DNA of 64,000 bases from Misgurnus anguillicaudatus (GCF_027580225.2 NC_073354.2:24511001-24575000), one strand, 5' to 3'. Shown: positions 29,458 through 42,330, counted from the first letter of the stretch. The notes: generated by a model from the letters alone, not told the origin. Made by a program: numbers and translations.

Positions 29458-32331
29458 AACAAACAAAATGCTAAATATTTAGGTAACGTTATGTTATTTG
29501 AAAAAGCAGTGGGTTTGAGCAGTTGCATTTAATAAAAAATATTTGTTATAATCGTTAAAATTGTCTAAAGATTTATTTTTATAACTCATGAGGTTATGTT
29601 GATCAGAAATAAATTAATACATAATTTACATTTACAAATTAGTTTGGCAGTGTTAGCATAAAAACAAGACACTTAAAATTTAAGTGGTTCTGCTTTTATT
29701 AATCACAAAGTACTGAATGACTGAAAATGCAGCAAATACACTCTCGCTGATGCAGAGATTTATGAAAAGCAAAAGTTTTTCTCCTGATTGCAGCAGGCAA
29801 ACCACGCGATCCGGCGTCTTTTCCTCAGCTCCTCCACCGGTTTCCCTTGTTGTTTTTTCCAAGAATGAAAGCTGAAAAACGTATTCCGTTGCCCAGTTTC
29901 CTCCCTGAACGATCGTGCGACCTGCTATGGCATTTCTTGATCAAGCAGTACTGACCAAACATATCGTATTTTATTAAAATCTCGACAGAAAATCCAAACA
30001 CAACTTCCAACACACAAACTCAAATACAGCGGGATAGGACGCGATTCTGCAAATATGGCAGAGTACCCATAATGCAACACAGCATGACGACAACTCCACA
30101 TTCCCTTTTGGATATTTTTGTAACGAAAACTTTTGCAATTGTTTACATGTCACTGAATATGTAAATTTGCTGTTCTTGTTGCATTGATTTACACCACGCG
30201 TAACTAGCAGGTGTTTTCAACATGCTGCGTTTCACTCTTAACTCTAAACAGTTAATCTGATATTTTGTGTAATAATATCTTACCTTTTGGCGCTGTTGTT
30301 CTGGGAGGAAAAAAGCATTACGTAGTGAATTTCACGGCAACTGCATCAGCGCTAGATACCTGAGGTAATTTTATGGTATGGACCTCGCATTGAGATTAAT
30401 TTCAAGTGCGTGTGCACTTGAAATTCAAAAACATTTGATTGGCTGTCAATGATTTATCGTTTATCAGGTGGGGAAAAATCGCTCAGAAAGTGATCCCAAT
30501 GATATCGTTCATTGTATCTTTATCGTTATAGCTGTGGTGTGAACTCTGCTATATAAAACTATTTTCAAAACTATGTTTTATAGTTATCGTTATAATGCGA
30601 ACAGCCCTTTACTCTGAAATCAACACTAATCTGAACGCTAAAAACTAATTGGCTGTTGGAAAAGATGTTGATAGAGTAACATAAAAAATGTGATAAAATC
30701 AGATCTATAAGGTCATTTTGTTTTTGGCTTTATACAAATTTTCCCTTTATAACACCAGAATAACCCATGGAGAGTTGTAAACTGTATTTTTGTGTTACCT
30801 AATAAAAACTAAAGGAAATGTTCCTGCTGAAAGCTTTTGCTCTTTAAGATTTATTGCATCATGCCTCTGGATTCCCCCACCTTACCTCTTTTCTATCATT
30901 TCCTCTTTTATTATTATTTTATTCAGAACCGTAACAGATGAAGAATTGAAGCAAATTATTTCCCATCTAGTACTTCACTAAAGCATATAAAAAGATGGTC
31001 GAGATGAATCACCTACATGCAGTGCTAAAACACACTAATATTCAGCACTCCTCTCTTAGCACTCCACCAATTGCTGATTTGAAGCCTTTCAATACAATTT
31101 TACACCAATCCAAATTTTCATTTGCATCAATTTCGTTATTCAGTCAGAGAGCAATGAAGAAATGGGCGCCTATATATCTGTAAGCCATACTGGAATGCCT
31201 GAAAAGATTATTTTTGTTCCATCTCTGCCACAATTCTGCTATCTATCCACCCATTCATCCATCTGTTCACCTAAATGCATCAAGCATCCATCAATCTATC
31301 AAATGCCGCCACTGTGGTTTCTGTCAGCAGACCTTTGATTACAAAATTCTTTCTCCCTTTTTTACAGCGTTCCTTCCTTCTCTCTTTCTACAGCACACAG
31401 AGGATTTATGTCATTGAAAATGCATTGAGTAAAGCAGAATCTATTTCTGCATGTCTGCAGTCCCCTCTAGGAACGTGTGTTGCTTAGAGAGTGAAGAGAG
31501 ACAGGAAAACACCCGCTCGCACGCTACTAGGAGGACATTTAAATTTGTAATCGGATGTGTAAGAGATGAATACAGAGAACTGAGGAAGTTCCTGCCATAA
31601 TTCTTGCGGTAAAATGGCTCGAATTGGTTGACAGATCATACATGACAGATTTTAAACAGGGCATGTCTAGCGACTGCCTACCTTCTTAAAAAAAAAAAAG
31701 GCACATGGTACATCTTTAGTCTATGTAAATATGAAGAGGTTGGTTCCAAAAGGCACTAAATCTATTTTGACTAATTTCATTAAAAATATGTTTTCTATAC
31801 CAAGAAAGTGAGAAGATGAAAACCACTATTTTCTGTTACAAACTTTCACATAGCATCTTTAGGTTATAATAACATTAAAAATTCAAATTCATAATCTGAT
31901 TCAAAGATTTATTATAAAAACTGATTTTTTTCCCCCAAAATGTTATAAATCTATTGAATCAATGTATAAATGTACATTCATCTTTGCCATGTTATATTCA
32001 TTTAGTTGACTAGTGGTATACACTGATACAAATAAATCAACATTAATGGCATTAATCAAAACACTTAGTTTGTCATATTAGGAACATTGTCATAGCAGTT
32101 GTAATGCTACGTCATCCTTAAACTTTTTTGACAGCGATCAGCTGTAAAATGTTTTGGTCCTGCTTGATTTTCGTTGACTTCGAGTAAAATAATGGAAAGT
32201 TTTTCATAAGATACCCTGGGGTCAATGTGTAAGCATGACAGAAGCTTAATGCTGTCGTGTCAGAACAAACAACAACTGGCATTTTTCCGTCTTCAGAGTG
32301 CCTCTAACGTAAATCATTAGATTTTGATGGC
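29458..32331. other. Mostly unique AT-rich sequence
   Basis: A block at about 29690-30110, slightly richer in GC, may be an old repeat. The stretch 30430-30610 with 'tttatcgttatagc' and 'atagttatcgttata' looks like one arm of a DNA transposon end. Loose (ATCC/ATCT) repeats are near 31240-31300. No gene is recognised. Confidence 0.45.
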
Positions 32332-32413
32332 TTACGTTTCTTCCCCGCCACAGAAAACCAATCCCATCAAAAGTATTATTTTGTTTGCTTGTTGATCACG
32401 AAGTACCAAGTAG

Positions 32414-32818
32414 ATGAGGAAAACAAGGATTCTGTGTGTATTTAACGCGCCACCATTGTTATTTACAATGCGTGGAATGGTGCACTGTGATTCATTGAGC
32501 GGATTTATTGCATTCTGCAGAGAAGAACGACTGGCGTTTATCGCGTTTTGGGAAAAAATTGAGAAAAGATGGCAAAATAACATGACGGATATTGAATTTT
32601 GCGTTAAATTACGAATTTGCTTTTTAATACTGACCCGATACAATATTGAATTTGGCGGTAACTATTTTTTTATAAATATGGCGTTTATCGCATTTTGGAA
32701 CCAAACGCTTCATATTGTACTGAAGCATTGGGTGATTTGGTCATCTGACTGTACAAATCTCACAGTAAATAGTTCATTCAGTAGGAACACACCATCAGAT
32801 TTGCTTGTTTTGAATTAA
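32414..32818 (+). CDS. Hypothetical open frame with repeated FIAFW-type motif
   Basis: 134 codons from an ATG at 32414. The segments GFIAFCRE, AFIAFWEK and AFIAFWNQ recur, with IEF (DIEFC, NIEFG) between them, and the DNA repeats 'tttatcgc[ag]ttttgg' accordingly. I recognise no family. It could be an ancient internally duplicated transposon frame or a coincidence of a repeated DNA motif. No splice, promoter or poly(A) support is seen. Treat as unproven. Confidence 0.25.
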   Translation: MRKTRILCVFNAPPLLFTMRGMVHCDSLSGFIAFCREERLAFIAFWEKIEKRWQNNMTDIEFCVKLRICFLILTRYNIEFGGNYFFINMAFIAFWNQTLHIVLKHWVIWSSDCTNLTVNSSFSRNTPSDLLVLN

Positions 32819-34278
32819 TGCATTAGTTAGGCTGAAATTAACCAAATGCATTGCAGGGCCTAGCACAAATGTGTACTTTTTTAAGGATTTCATTCTTTTA
32901 AGTAGTTTTTTTGGCACTCAGTGTTCTCTTCTAATGCTTTTATGACAAGCTAACAAAGTTGGTTTGATGAAGAACATTAGTTAATGTGATTTTTAACTAA
33001 ATTAATCAAGTGACCATTATATTATACAAAATTCAATTAATCAGCCCATCAATCAAAAATATATAATAAAACAAATAAGTATACAAATAAAAATACACTG
33101 TTACTGTTAAACATGTATTTGTACTCTGTCAGTAAATCACCTTGAAATGTCATTTCCCATCCATGAGGAATAAATATGTTCAACTGAGAAAGAAAAACTG
33201 TAGTCAGTATTCTGTATCATCAGATAATCTGATTTCAGGCATCAGAAAGCAACACTGGGATAGGTGAATCTGTTTGAATATTTCTATTATACCTGCCTGT
33301 TTGTTTTCAGATTTGGAAGACTGATTTCCATCTTAACTGTCATAGCGTTACCTAAAATTGCCCATAAAAAAGAAAAAAAAATCACAGATATTTTTTCTAC
33401 TCTAAAAAAGATTTGCTTTAACTTCAAACAAAAAAAAAAGGTGTTGGGCTGCCTTAAAACTTTAATTTCATTCAACATATGTTTGATATATAAATTGAAA
33501 TAAAAAATATTTTTTACAGTGTATGTGTGATGTTGCTGGGATCTAACCCATGACCTTTTGCTTTGCTTAGAAATGCTCTACCACTGAGCTATACAGAAAC
33601 ACCATGTAAATATTGAAAATAAACAAACAAACAGGAATGTTCCAAAACAACCATGATTTCTGCATTAACTATTATAAAAATATAAAATAATTCTTAAGAT
33701 ACTCAGAATTCTGGTTTGAGAAAGCCATATGAAACATCTAATCTTTTTGAAGCCCACAGATATGCATATGGAAATGATAAAACAACATGTACTGTATTGC
33801 AATACTATCTTTCTGTTATCTAACATCATTCTAATGTAGTTGAAACATAGAGTGATAAAAAAAACTTTTTTTCCAGAACAAAGTTTTTTTTGTGATTAGA
33901 ATAGATTGTGTCTTATTGTGACTGTACAGACAGCTGTTTTGTAATGATTAAAAATGTTTTTTATGCAAATTGATCAAAGTGTCTGTGTGCGGTCAAGTTG
34001 TGATGAGGCTACTTTGAGGTTTTGTTCTTCAAACCAGTATTTTACTTTATTGTTTGGAGATACCAGCAACACTCGAGCCATAATTAATTTTTCATATTAG
34101 TTACTTTTCAAATCAAGCTTCATCCCAGCCGCAGGACAGTGCTTTTTAAGTTTCCATGCTGATACCATAGGCTATGATTTAATAAAGTCTCCTCTCTTGT
34201 GTTGTGTCCAGAGGTATTTTATTAGAATGATTTAATTAGCCAGGAATAGGCTCAACATCTCATTTGCCCTGAGCTAGT
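32819..34278. other. AT-rich sequence without a supported gene
   Basis: Contains A-runs and T-runs and a SINE head fragment at 33521-33603. No coding region is recognised. Confidence 0.5.
33521..33603 (-). mobile_element. tRNA-like head of a DANA-type SINE
   Basis: The complement reads 'tagctcagtggtagagcatt' (A-box region) followed by 'aaaggtcatgggttagatcc' (B-box region), the tRNA-derived promoter of the SINE whose body is seen at 13391-13520. The body and tail are absent here, so the copy is truncated. Not a functional tRNA: no acceptor stem pairing is evident. Confidence 0.7.

Positions 34279-34346
<68 letters not shown>
34279..34346. repeat. (CT)n microsatellite
   Basis: About 34 uninterrupted CT units. 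Confidence 0.97.
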
Positions 34347-34350
<4 letters not shown>

Positions 34351-34606
34351 CTTTTCTTCCTCTCTTAAGGAAAGAGGAAGGATTTTATAGCCATAACATT
34401 TTACTTGGTTGAAGATGGATAGATATATTTGGACTGACTGCTGAATGTCAGAAAGACACGTGTCCCCATGAGAGTATTGTGTTTATGGACTGTTGGCTGA
34501 TAAAAGTTACTGTAGCAGCCAAATATTAGTGTACAGCCAGAAGACAAAAAGTGATGCACTTAAGGAAGGAAGGGAAAATAAAAAGAAAGCATCAAAAGAA
34601 AGACAA

Positions 34607-34607
34607 A

Positions 34608-34702
<95 letters not shown>
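34607..34702. repeat. (GAAA)n microsatellite
   Basis: About 24 units of AAAG, almost perfect. The overlapping open frames on both strands (Lys-Glu-Arg or Phe-Leu-Ser repeats) are artefacts of it. Confidence 0.97.
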
Positions 34703-34703
<1 letters not shown>

Positions 34704-35395
34704 GCACTGTATATACTGTCACAACTTAAACATCTTGGGAACAATATTAACATTAAAACCCTTAAAGACCCTTACAAAGTTTTTATGATCGTCACGATTT
34801 GTTCAGTGTCTTGACACAACAGAACATGACAATGCTCTTGACATTGACATGCATTTTATGCAAGATATAGCATGTGGTCCTAGGAGCAAAGGATAGACAT
34901 GTAGTGTGGAGGTTTGGCATCTCATCTTTGCAGCTTGGTTTCATCACACTATTGGGAAAGATGTATCGACAATGACTGACAAAACTCATCTGAACACACT
35001 GCACAAGTTTTTGAAATAATGGCTTGTCAAATAGTGGCTTGTTTCAGTGTCTGATTTTTCAGTGAAAATCTTTCAAAGTACTAATACGTTTGCAGGGTTT
35101 CATTCTTTTTATTATTATTTTATATTTTACGGTACAATTTGATGCATTGAAGCAAAGTTTTCATTTCCAGCCAATCTTGGCACTGAGAGGACATTGAAAG
35201 TTATAGTGATGAGTGATTGAAAGTACGGGTTCAACCTAAAATACTTCTAGATATAAAAACTAAAATGAAACTAGACAACACTGAAATACAAAATTGAGGG
35301 GTATACTATTACAATGGTGTTTGTTAGAGGTTGGTGAGAGGAAAAGAAGAATTGAGATTGAAGGGTACCCAGAGGAAAATATTATTGCTCAGATC
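34703..35395. other. No supported gene
   Basis: AT-rich, nothing recognised. Confidence 0.5.
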
Positions 35396-35460
35396 TAGGG
35401 TTGGGGATCGAGAACCGGTTCCATTTAAAAAAATTGAGAAACCAATACATAAAATGACAT
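35396..35460 (+). repeat. hAT-type terminal fragment
   Basis: CTAGGGTTGGGGATCGAG followed by AACCGGTTCC is a hAT-style end related in style to the 4294-6081 element. No partner terminus found. The sequence from 35590 to 36040 shows no recognised domain. Confidence 0.4.
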
Positions 35461-36041
35461 GAAAAAGAAAGTCATGCTCAGGGACACAAAAACAATACAG
35501 AATTTTGACATTTGTGCACATAAACAAGAAAAAAAAGAGGACAATTGTGTCCATTAACACAAATAAATAAATCATATTTTTTGACTATTCACCTGTTTCT
35601 CGAACGCGGAAGTAAGTGATGTGACGTATTTTCTTTCCGGTCCGAGATTTCCGTTTCTAGCCAGCCAATAGAAAGCAGTGTAGTGGGAGCACGCGTAAAA
35701 CATGATTTAAACAGTGAATATTTCCTACACCTGCCATGTATAACTCAGTGTGAGGATGAAATTAAGAAGTGGCTTGATATATGAAGATATATTCAATCAT
35801 TTCGTGTTCTGGATCGGAGGTGATGGGTCTTCAATGAGCAAATATAAAAGCAGAGACATACCAGTGTCTTTACAATGGGAAAGTCAGTCGAGTGTTTGTA
35901 CATGGAATTTACCAAGACTTCATGTTTTTAACCTTTTCAGGGGCAGGTTTAAAATGTCACAACTGTCTCTCTGGTGTGAGTTTTTTTTTTAAATGGCAAT
36001 TTTTAATGGACTTGTTTATGGCGCATCAAGCTTCTCACTTT

Positions 36042-36107
36042 AGTGCTGGGCAAAGATTAATCGCGATTAATCGCATACAAAATACAAGTATTTTTTACAT
36101 AATATAT
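36042..36107 (+). repeat. Left arm of an older hAT element, split by the next insertion
   Basis: Reads AGTGCTGGGCAAAGATTAAT then CGCGATTAATCGCAT and 'acataatatat', and resumes after the inserted element at 37341 with 'tatgtgtgtaatt'. The two pieces share TAT at the join, which lets the pre-insertion sequence be inferred. Confidence 0.6.
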
Positions 36108-37340
36108 GGGCCCTATTTTAACGATCTAAGCGCATTGTCTAAAGCGCACAGCGCAACGTCTAAATGGGCGTGTCCGAATCCACTTTTGTTATTTTAACGA
36201 CGGGAAAAATGGTTTGTGCGCCGAGCGCATGGTCGAAAAGGGTTGGTCCTATTGTAATGGGAGTATTTTGGTGGTAACGTGCAGTAAACCAATGAGAGTC
36301 TCAGCTCTCATCCCCTTTAAAAGCAAGTTGCGCTGGCGCTATGTCTAATCCCTATTTAGACGACGAACTTTGTAAACTGAAAAACTAAGCGGAGGAAGAA
36401 GATCCCCAGTTTAAGATTAATGTTATATAATTGTGTTGTTTTTGACTTGTATTGAAATTGTTATTTTTTTATTAAAACCTTTAAAACCCGTTTTCTTTTA
36501 GTCATAGAAGTAAAAAAGCAGGCTTGTAATTGCTTTAAATGTATGCCTATCCAATATCATTAAAAAATAATTTACAAGTATGTAAGATAAGGTTTGTACT
36601 CTAAAAATACTTTATTTGTAACAAACAGGAGATAAAGAATTTACAAACGGCTCTCCTCACGTTTCAGCACTTTGGACAGCGTTTTTTTTAGCAAAGAGTT
36701 TTTTTTAAGCATTACTTTAAAATGTTTCCCATCTCACCATATCCACAGGTACAGAGTCATCTTATACAATAAATCCGTGAGGTAGCATTAAAAAAACATT
36801 TAAAAACAGATGCATTTGTTTAAAGCAAAGCATTTATTTACTTACCAGGCTGCAGGTGAAGCAACTCTTTGCGCCTTCTAACGTCTCATAATTAGTCCTC
36901 ATTTATGTCCAAGAGACTCAATAATAATCTTTTACATTCAATCCTTTAATCTTTCATAATTAAAAGCATTTTTGTGCTGCTGCGCATTCAGGTACTTTGT
37001 GATAAGCAAACCCGCGTTGTCCTCCCGTTTATAGGCGCATATTACTAATGCGCTCCTTAAATAACATAAAACATATTGCGCCATTGACTTTAGACTTTAG
37101 ACCAGGTTTTTGTTGGTCAATGGCGTAGTCTATTTTAGTTGCCTCAAAATAGCAACGCGCCAACAATGCGCCTGAACACACCTCGTTTTCAGACCAGAAC
37201 GCCCACGGGCGCAAAAGGGGGCGCAAATGCATTTGCTATTTAAACAACGCGGCGCTAAACGTGAAAATTATGGTGGAAACTAGCGAAAGACACTTGCGTC
37301 GCGCATTGCGCTGCATTGCGCCGGGTGTAAGATAGAGCCC
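36108..37340. mobile_element. Second Harbinger-like element with GGGCCCTAT termini
   Basis: Starts GGGCCCTATTTTAACGATC and ends GGTGTAAGATAGAGCCC. TAT flanks at 36105-36107 and 37341-37343. Subterminal 'gcgcattgtctaaagcgcac' and 'aatgcgcct'-type words match the family of 174-1347. Carries no recognisable coding region. It was inserted into the older hAT arm. Confidence 0.75.
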
Positions 37341-39180
37341 TATGTGTGTAATTATTAAGTATATTTAACCACACACACATACATATATTCATTTCAGAAT
37401 TTTTTTATTTATATATAATAAAAAAATTATGTATCATATAGAATATATTCAAATATGAATTAATATATATACACATTTAAAACATAAAAACATTTTAAAA
37501 CATAAAAAGTACGCTCAAACACATTACGAACTATTATAAACATTAACTATGCAGATTATTCTGTACTGTAATCACATTTTTGTAATAATATATAGTAGCA
37601 GAATAAATAAATCAGCTAAATCACCACATTTTTATCAGCATAATATTAGTAAATAATTTTGTATTTATTGTTTACTGGTAGTTTCTATGAAAGGTTTTAC
37701 TGGATGGATTTGTAAGATCATGAGTGCATGTGCGCCACATACACATTCAGTTTTTGTGAATGAATTATGGTTAAAACAAATGTTTTGTAGAGATTTACTG
37801 CGATAGTATTAGCTATTATGGCAACCCCTAAATGCACAAATGATGTCGGTCTTCCTGGATTTTGTAATAAACATTAAAAAGCCAGTTAAAACGGCACACT
37901 TGTGTCCTTTGCAATAGACTACCATTAGCTGTAGTGGCTCACCGGAAGTCATAAACCGAAAAGCTCAAAGATGGTGGCGCCCACATTTACATCAAGAAAA
38001 ATGGTGGATACCACAAAAGGCCTTGAGATTAGGTTGAGTTAACAGAGTTAAAACTACTACTTTCTTACTTACCCTTACATACGATACTGAATCCATACTC
38101 TGGTAAAAAAAAATAAACAATCAGAAGAGTGAAAGATACAAACTTTGTGAATTTTATAACAGTCCTATTGAAATCTGTGGACACATATTTTGTGTGGGTC
38201 TAAATGGCTAAACTTAACATTTATAATGCCAACTATTAAAATGTATTACTTGGTCCTTTGCTCCGTGATCCAAAACAACGTTCACTCGTTTTTGGTGGTT
38301 GCAGAAATATATTTTTATTGACTGAGAGTGAAAAATGTATTGTATAATATTTTTTTAAGAGTACATTACAGAGTAGAATCAAAAAGGAATAAAAACATGG
38401 CATGGCGATTACTCTACTCACAAGAAACCAATTTCTCACTGTAGATCTATAAGACTTCAAGGACAGCCTAATGTTTATAATAGCTTCTTGATGGAGGCCT
38501 GAGCTTAGAATTATGCTCACAAAGTCCTTCTGCGGAGAGGCTGTCTAGATTTTTCTCTCTTATAGCGCTGTGACCTCCCTTCCAGACACAGACAGAAAGC
38601 AATCACTATAATGACTATGTTTGACACCTTTAAAATACAACCTCTTGCCGTACATTGCCCTTCTCATGTCCCTGTCCTATGGAGATTTCTTTACACCCTG
38701 TTCTTGTTTTACTGCTGTCTTTAATAGTTTTGTTTCCTCTTGTCAGAAGTAAATTCAGCATGAAGTGTGACTGTACAGTGGGCACCCTGCCTCTGAGCGT
38801 TTTTATGTGTTTCTCGATTTAACTTCCCACGTTTATTTTCCGTATTGTCTACTCATGTACCATACTATAGGCAATGCAATATTGTAAATGCTGACAAAGG
38901 AGAACATAAAGTCCTCAAATACTTTTTAAACTTTGGGCTTAGTACACACTACAGACCGAACCAATCCAAAGATATTGGATATAACAAGACTGAGCACAGC
39001 TATTATTTCGAATAGGATAAGTGCATTGCTCAATATGGCCTCATTGGCGACAGAAGTCCCGCCATCCAGTTAAATAAACCAATAATCATTCAATAAAGAC
39101 TGACGATTCTCTGGAGGAAGGGTCTATTAAGAGTTGCGTGAGGCGCTTGCCAAGATGAAACAACTGAAACAAATTTGAGC
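37341..39180. other. AT-rich sequence, partly hAT remnant
   Basis: The first 100-300 bases probably continue the split hAT (36042). At 37925-38015 a short block with 'ctcaccggaagtc' and 'caaagatggtggcgcccac' resembles an old repeat. No gene is recognised. Confidence 0.45.
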
Positions 39181-39184
39181 TTAA

Positions 39185-39588
39185 CTCTTTCACCGCCAGT
39201 GGTTTTTAAAAAAGTTGCCAGCCAGCGCCAGCGTTTTTCATGATTTTCACAAAAGTTTAATGCCTTCCAGAAAATGTTCTTCTTCAAATATATAAACATA
39301 CAATATACCAAATGAAAGAACAGACCTGCTTTCAAACAAAACAAAAAAAATGTTTCATCCTACCTTCAGTAGTTCTTTTGTAATCAGCTTTTGAATATGG
39401 GTAGGTTTCTGCAAAAACACCACATTTTGAGCAAAAAGCAGAGATAATTCCATTTTTGTGACGGACTTTTCATAGAGATCTCGTTCAGAGCGATCTTTAA
39501 AACAGACACGGACATGCAGCAGCTTGTCATTGGCGGGGAAGCGTTTTCTCTTGATTGACGAGATATCTCGTCAATGGCGGGGAAAGAG
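39185..39588. mobile_element. TTAA-flanked element (CTCTTTCACCGCCA ends)
   Basis: TTAA at 39181-39184 and 39589-39592. Left end CTCTTTCACCGCCAG; right end TGGCGGGGAAAGAG. A nested palindrome 'gacgagatatctcgtc' lies next to the right end. Non-coding. Confidence 0.75.
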
Positions 39589-39938
39589 TTAAAAGTGCAA
39601 TTTGTAAGATATTTGCAGTAAAATATCCAAAAACCATTAGGCCAGTGTTATATATTTTGTCCAACTGATTCCTATCAATATCTCTAATGTTTTCAACTAC
39701 CTGTAAATCGTGAGAAAATTGCCATTCTAAACACTGACATGGGGCAGTGCAGTCTCCTGTCAATGACGTTAATATCCACCTGACCCTTTGTTACCGCCTT
39801 TACTGACGTAAAAAGCACAAGACAACAGTGTCATGTACAAATGCGTTAGCGCCTGTCAGGCTACGTGCTTTTTTATAGACTAAGATTACTCTTTACCGTC
39901 TGCCGCTGGTTGTGTCAGCAAAGACAGCTCCCGTTAGC

Positions 39939-40087
39939 GTACGGGCCAACCAAACGACCCAAGAAGAGTTTGGAACAAGATGAGAAAAAGAATGAGGATC
40001 AATATCGGTGTTGCATTATCTGGATGGAGAGAGCTTTGCGACAACATTTAACTAGACAGCTAATCTTGCTTGTGTTATACGCGACAG
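39939..40087 (+). pseudogene. Second copy of the unidentified transposon exon
   Basis: One frame gives KRPKKSLEQDEKKNED, comparable to PKRKSFEVAEKRRKLSE of the 25640-25827 remnant. After a frame change comes INIGVALSGWREL, comparable to VIGETFQHWRAM, and finally ANLACVIRDR, comparable to AQLAKILFDR. It ends GACAG|GTGAG, the same donor position and phase. Frame changes and a stop make it non-functional. The matching exon boundary on both copies argues for a real, mobile, spliced gene. Confidence 0.5.
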
Positions 40088-41286
40088 GTGAGTTGTTTTG
40101 ATTTGTAACTCTTCAAAAATCGTATGCTATTATATCGATCACAACATTAGTGTGTAGACTGTAGTCAGTGCGTCTTCCCGCGGACGATATAATGCACATC
40201 AAGAGGTATTGTACAGCAATAAGACACTTACTAGTAGAGTTTGGTACTGTACAGTCTATCATAATTTTACATCATAACCTCACAATAAGATTTGTACTGT
40301 CAATACATTATGTGAAAAATCATTTTAGATTGTAAGTTTGAGCACTTAATTCTGTGCTGTGTTAACACACGAATTTGGACTCATACTGTAACATCTATGA
40401 CTAACAATTTCGTTTTAAACATCAAATATAAAATTTTATATTGAAATAATGTCATCAAACGCAACATTTATAAGACTTGATTACCTTATCCGTCAACGAA
40501 CAATTTCTTGTTCGCGTCTGATTAATGGCCATCAGCGGTTGAGTTAAAGACTACAAACCCCATAATTCCACTCTGCTTCAGAGCGTCATTATTTACGTCA
40601 TTTATTATTATTATTATTGCTGTTTTGGCGCCATATAGTGGTGAATTCTGTGTATTCCACCTTTAAAGGTGTCGTTTTTTTGTGATCCCATTTTTCAAAC
40701 TTCAGTTGGTTTTAGAGCATAAATAATGCCTGCAAAATTATAAAGCTCAAAGTTCAATGCCAAGCGATTTATTTTCCTCATAGGCTAGCTGCTGTCGAAT
40801 CACAACACACTAAACAAGCTACACAATCAGAACTCGTTACATTTCTAAAGGAGGGACTTCATTGAAGAAGAAAGACATCAGCCGTTTTTAGGACAGTGAA
40901 AACAGCGCTATAAAGTAAATTGTGTGAAAAATACTGTGTTTTTACACACGAAACATGAACACGTTATATTGTGCACTGTAAACACAATCAAAGCTTTGAA
41001 AACACAGTAAAAACGTCCGTTTTAAGTCTACTTTGTACTTCTGGCTCAATTGCTTGCCGTAGCCTACACTTAAGCATGATATTGATCCTTCTCAAACAAC
41101 AAGCTGCTTTTTCTTTGGCTTTTGCCTTGATACTGTAACATGCCCGTGGACATTACCCATGGACATAGCGATATTCATGTGTAATTGCATGTCAGCGCAA
41201 ACAACAAAGCAGAAGTATGAATGAAAACTGATGCGTAGTCCTATGCAGACCTATAAATCCAACTTAAGAAACAAAAGTTATGGTAC
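40088..41286. other. No supported gene
   Basis: AT-rich. A (TTA)n-like run at 40602-40617. The block near 40130-40700 may belong to the transposon that carried the exon remnant. No ends were matched. Confidence 0.4.
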
Positions 41287-41368
41287 AGTTTAGGGTTGTG
41301 CCGATAGACGATACAATCATGTTTTGTGCCAACTTATCCAGTGACTTTAACAAATAAATAAATAAGTA

Positions 41369-42200
41369 CCATATTTTCCAGACAAGAAGTCACACTTTTT
41401 TCATAGTTTGGCTGGTCCTGCGACTTGTAGTCAGGTGCGACTTATATGTCAAAATTAATACTGACTAACATGCATAGATATGTACACTAGATGTCGCCTT
41501 GGCTACGGCAATTCATTGGAACGAATGCGCCAAATAGAGACGCCATTTGAAACAGGGGAGCCCTGCATTAGCGTCATTGTGGTGTAACGGAAATAAAATC
41601 CCCATAAATCATCATGAATGCGATTTTCTAGTTTTTTTTTGTTCATTGCAACAGTCAGACATGTATTTAGCATTGAGTACAGAAAAAAATAAAAAATTTG
41701 ATATTATGAAAATCTACTTTTTGTAACTATAATGCATAGTGCTAGTAGACCTAACATCAATACACAGCACAAAAGTCTGGCATCGTCCATGAATTTGAAG
41801 TACAGGCGGAGATGGCAGCATTACCTATATACTTCCTATGGCAAGACCACTGTTTCAATATGGCGGCAGTTTTGACGCATGCTTAGAACCCCAAAGCGAC
41901 ATCTAGTGTACATATCTATGACTAACATGAACCAAAGGAAAACATTACCATCTACAGCCACGAGAGGGCGCTATATGTTGCTCCTGTAGCCTACCCATGA
42001 AAAAAACTGTTAACTGAAACATTAACGGAGACAACGGAGAAAGACTTAACAAACAAAATGCCCCCCAAAAGAATAATCATTTTCTAAATAAATGCAAGTT
42101 ACAGTCCAGTGCGACTTATATATGGTTTTTCCTCTTCATGACGCATTTTTTGACAGATGCGACTTATACTCCGAAGCGACTTATAGTCCGGAAATTACGG
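41369..42200 (+). mobile_element. TA-flanked DNA transposon, CCATATTTTCCAGAC family
   Basis: TA at 41367-41368 and 42201-42202. Left end CCATATTTTCCAGACAAGAAG, right end CTTATAGTCCGGAAATTACGG (imperfect inverted pair). The interior has repeated 'gtgcgacttatat' and 'gcgacttata' words. It contains a complete Mutator-like insertion. A second copy, opposite in orientation, is at 55768-57036. TA duplication fits a Tc1/mariner-type element; no transposase is present. Confidence 0.75.
41473..41920. mobile_element. Mutator-like MITE with 9-bp TSD
   Basis: Begins CATAGATATGTACACTAGAT and ends with the exact complement; the perfect inverted repeats span at least 25 bp (through GTCGC). ACTAACATG is repeated at 41464-41472 and 41921-41929. 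A 9-bp duplication points to the MuDR/Mutator superfamily. Non-coding. The flanking sequence matches the other family copy after the insert is discounted. Confidence 0.8.
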
Positions 42201-42330
42201 TAAGTAAGCTATTGACCCGCTATCGTGATTATCATGTATCGGCGGTCTCAAAGGCCAACGATAGAACGATCTTACACATATCGTCCAACACTTGTACAGT
42301 TGATAATTGTTGGATAGAAATGTTGGTCTT

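Larger units (their letters stand above)
41291..42330. mobile_element. hAT-like host sequence of the nested 41-42 kb composite
   Basis: Left end TAGGGTTGTGCCGATAGACG, followed by sequence that resumes after 42202 with 'ctatcgtgattatcatgtatc'. The terminus resembles the inverse right end of 11243-11609. The right limit is uncertain. Confidence 0.4.

Noticed and set aside
33521..33603. Possible tRNA gene (minus strand)
   Set aside because: Has A- and B-box-like blocks but no proper cloverleaf stems; it fits a SINE head.
34493..34814. Open frames rich in Lys/Glu/Arg or Phe/Leu/Ser
   Set aside because: Produced entirely by the (GAAA)n repeat on both strands.
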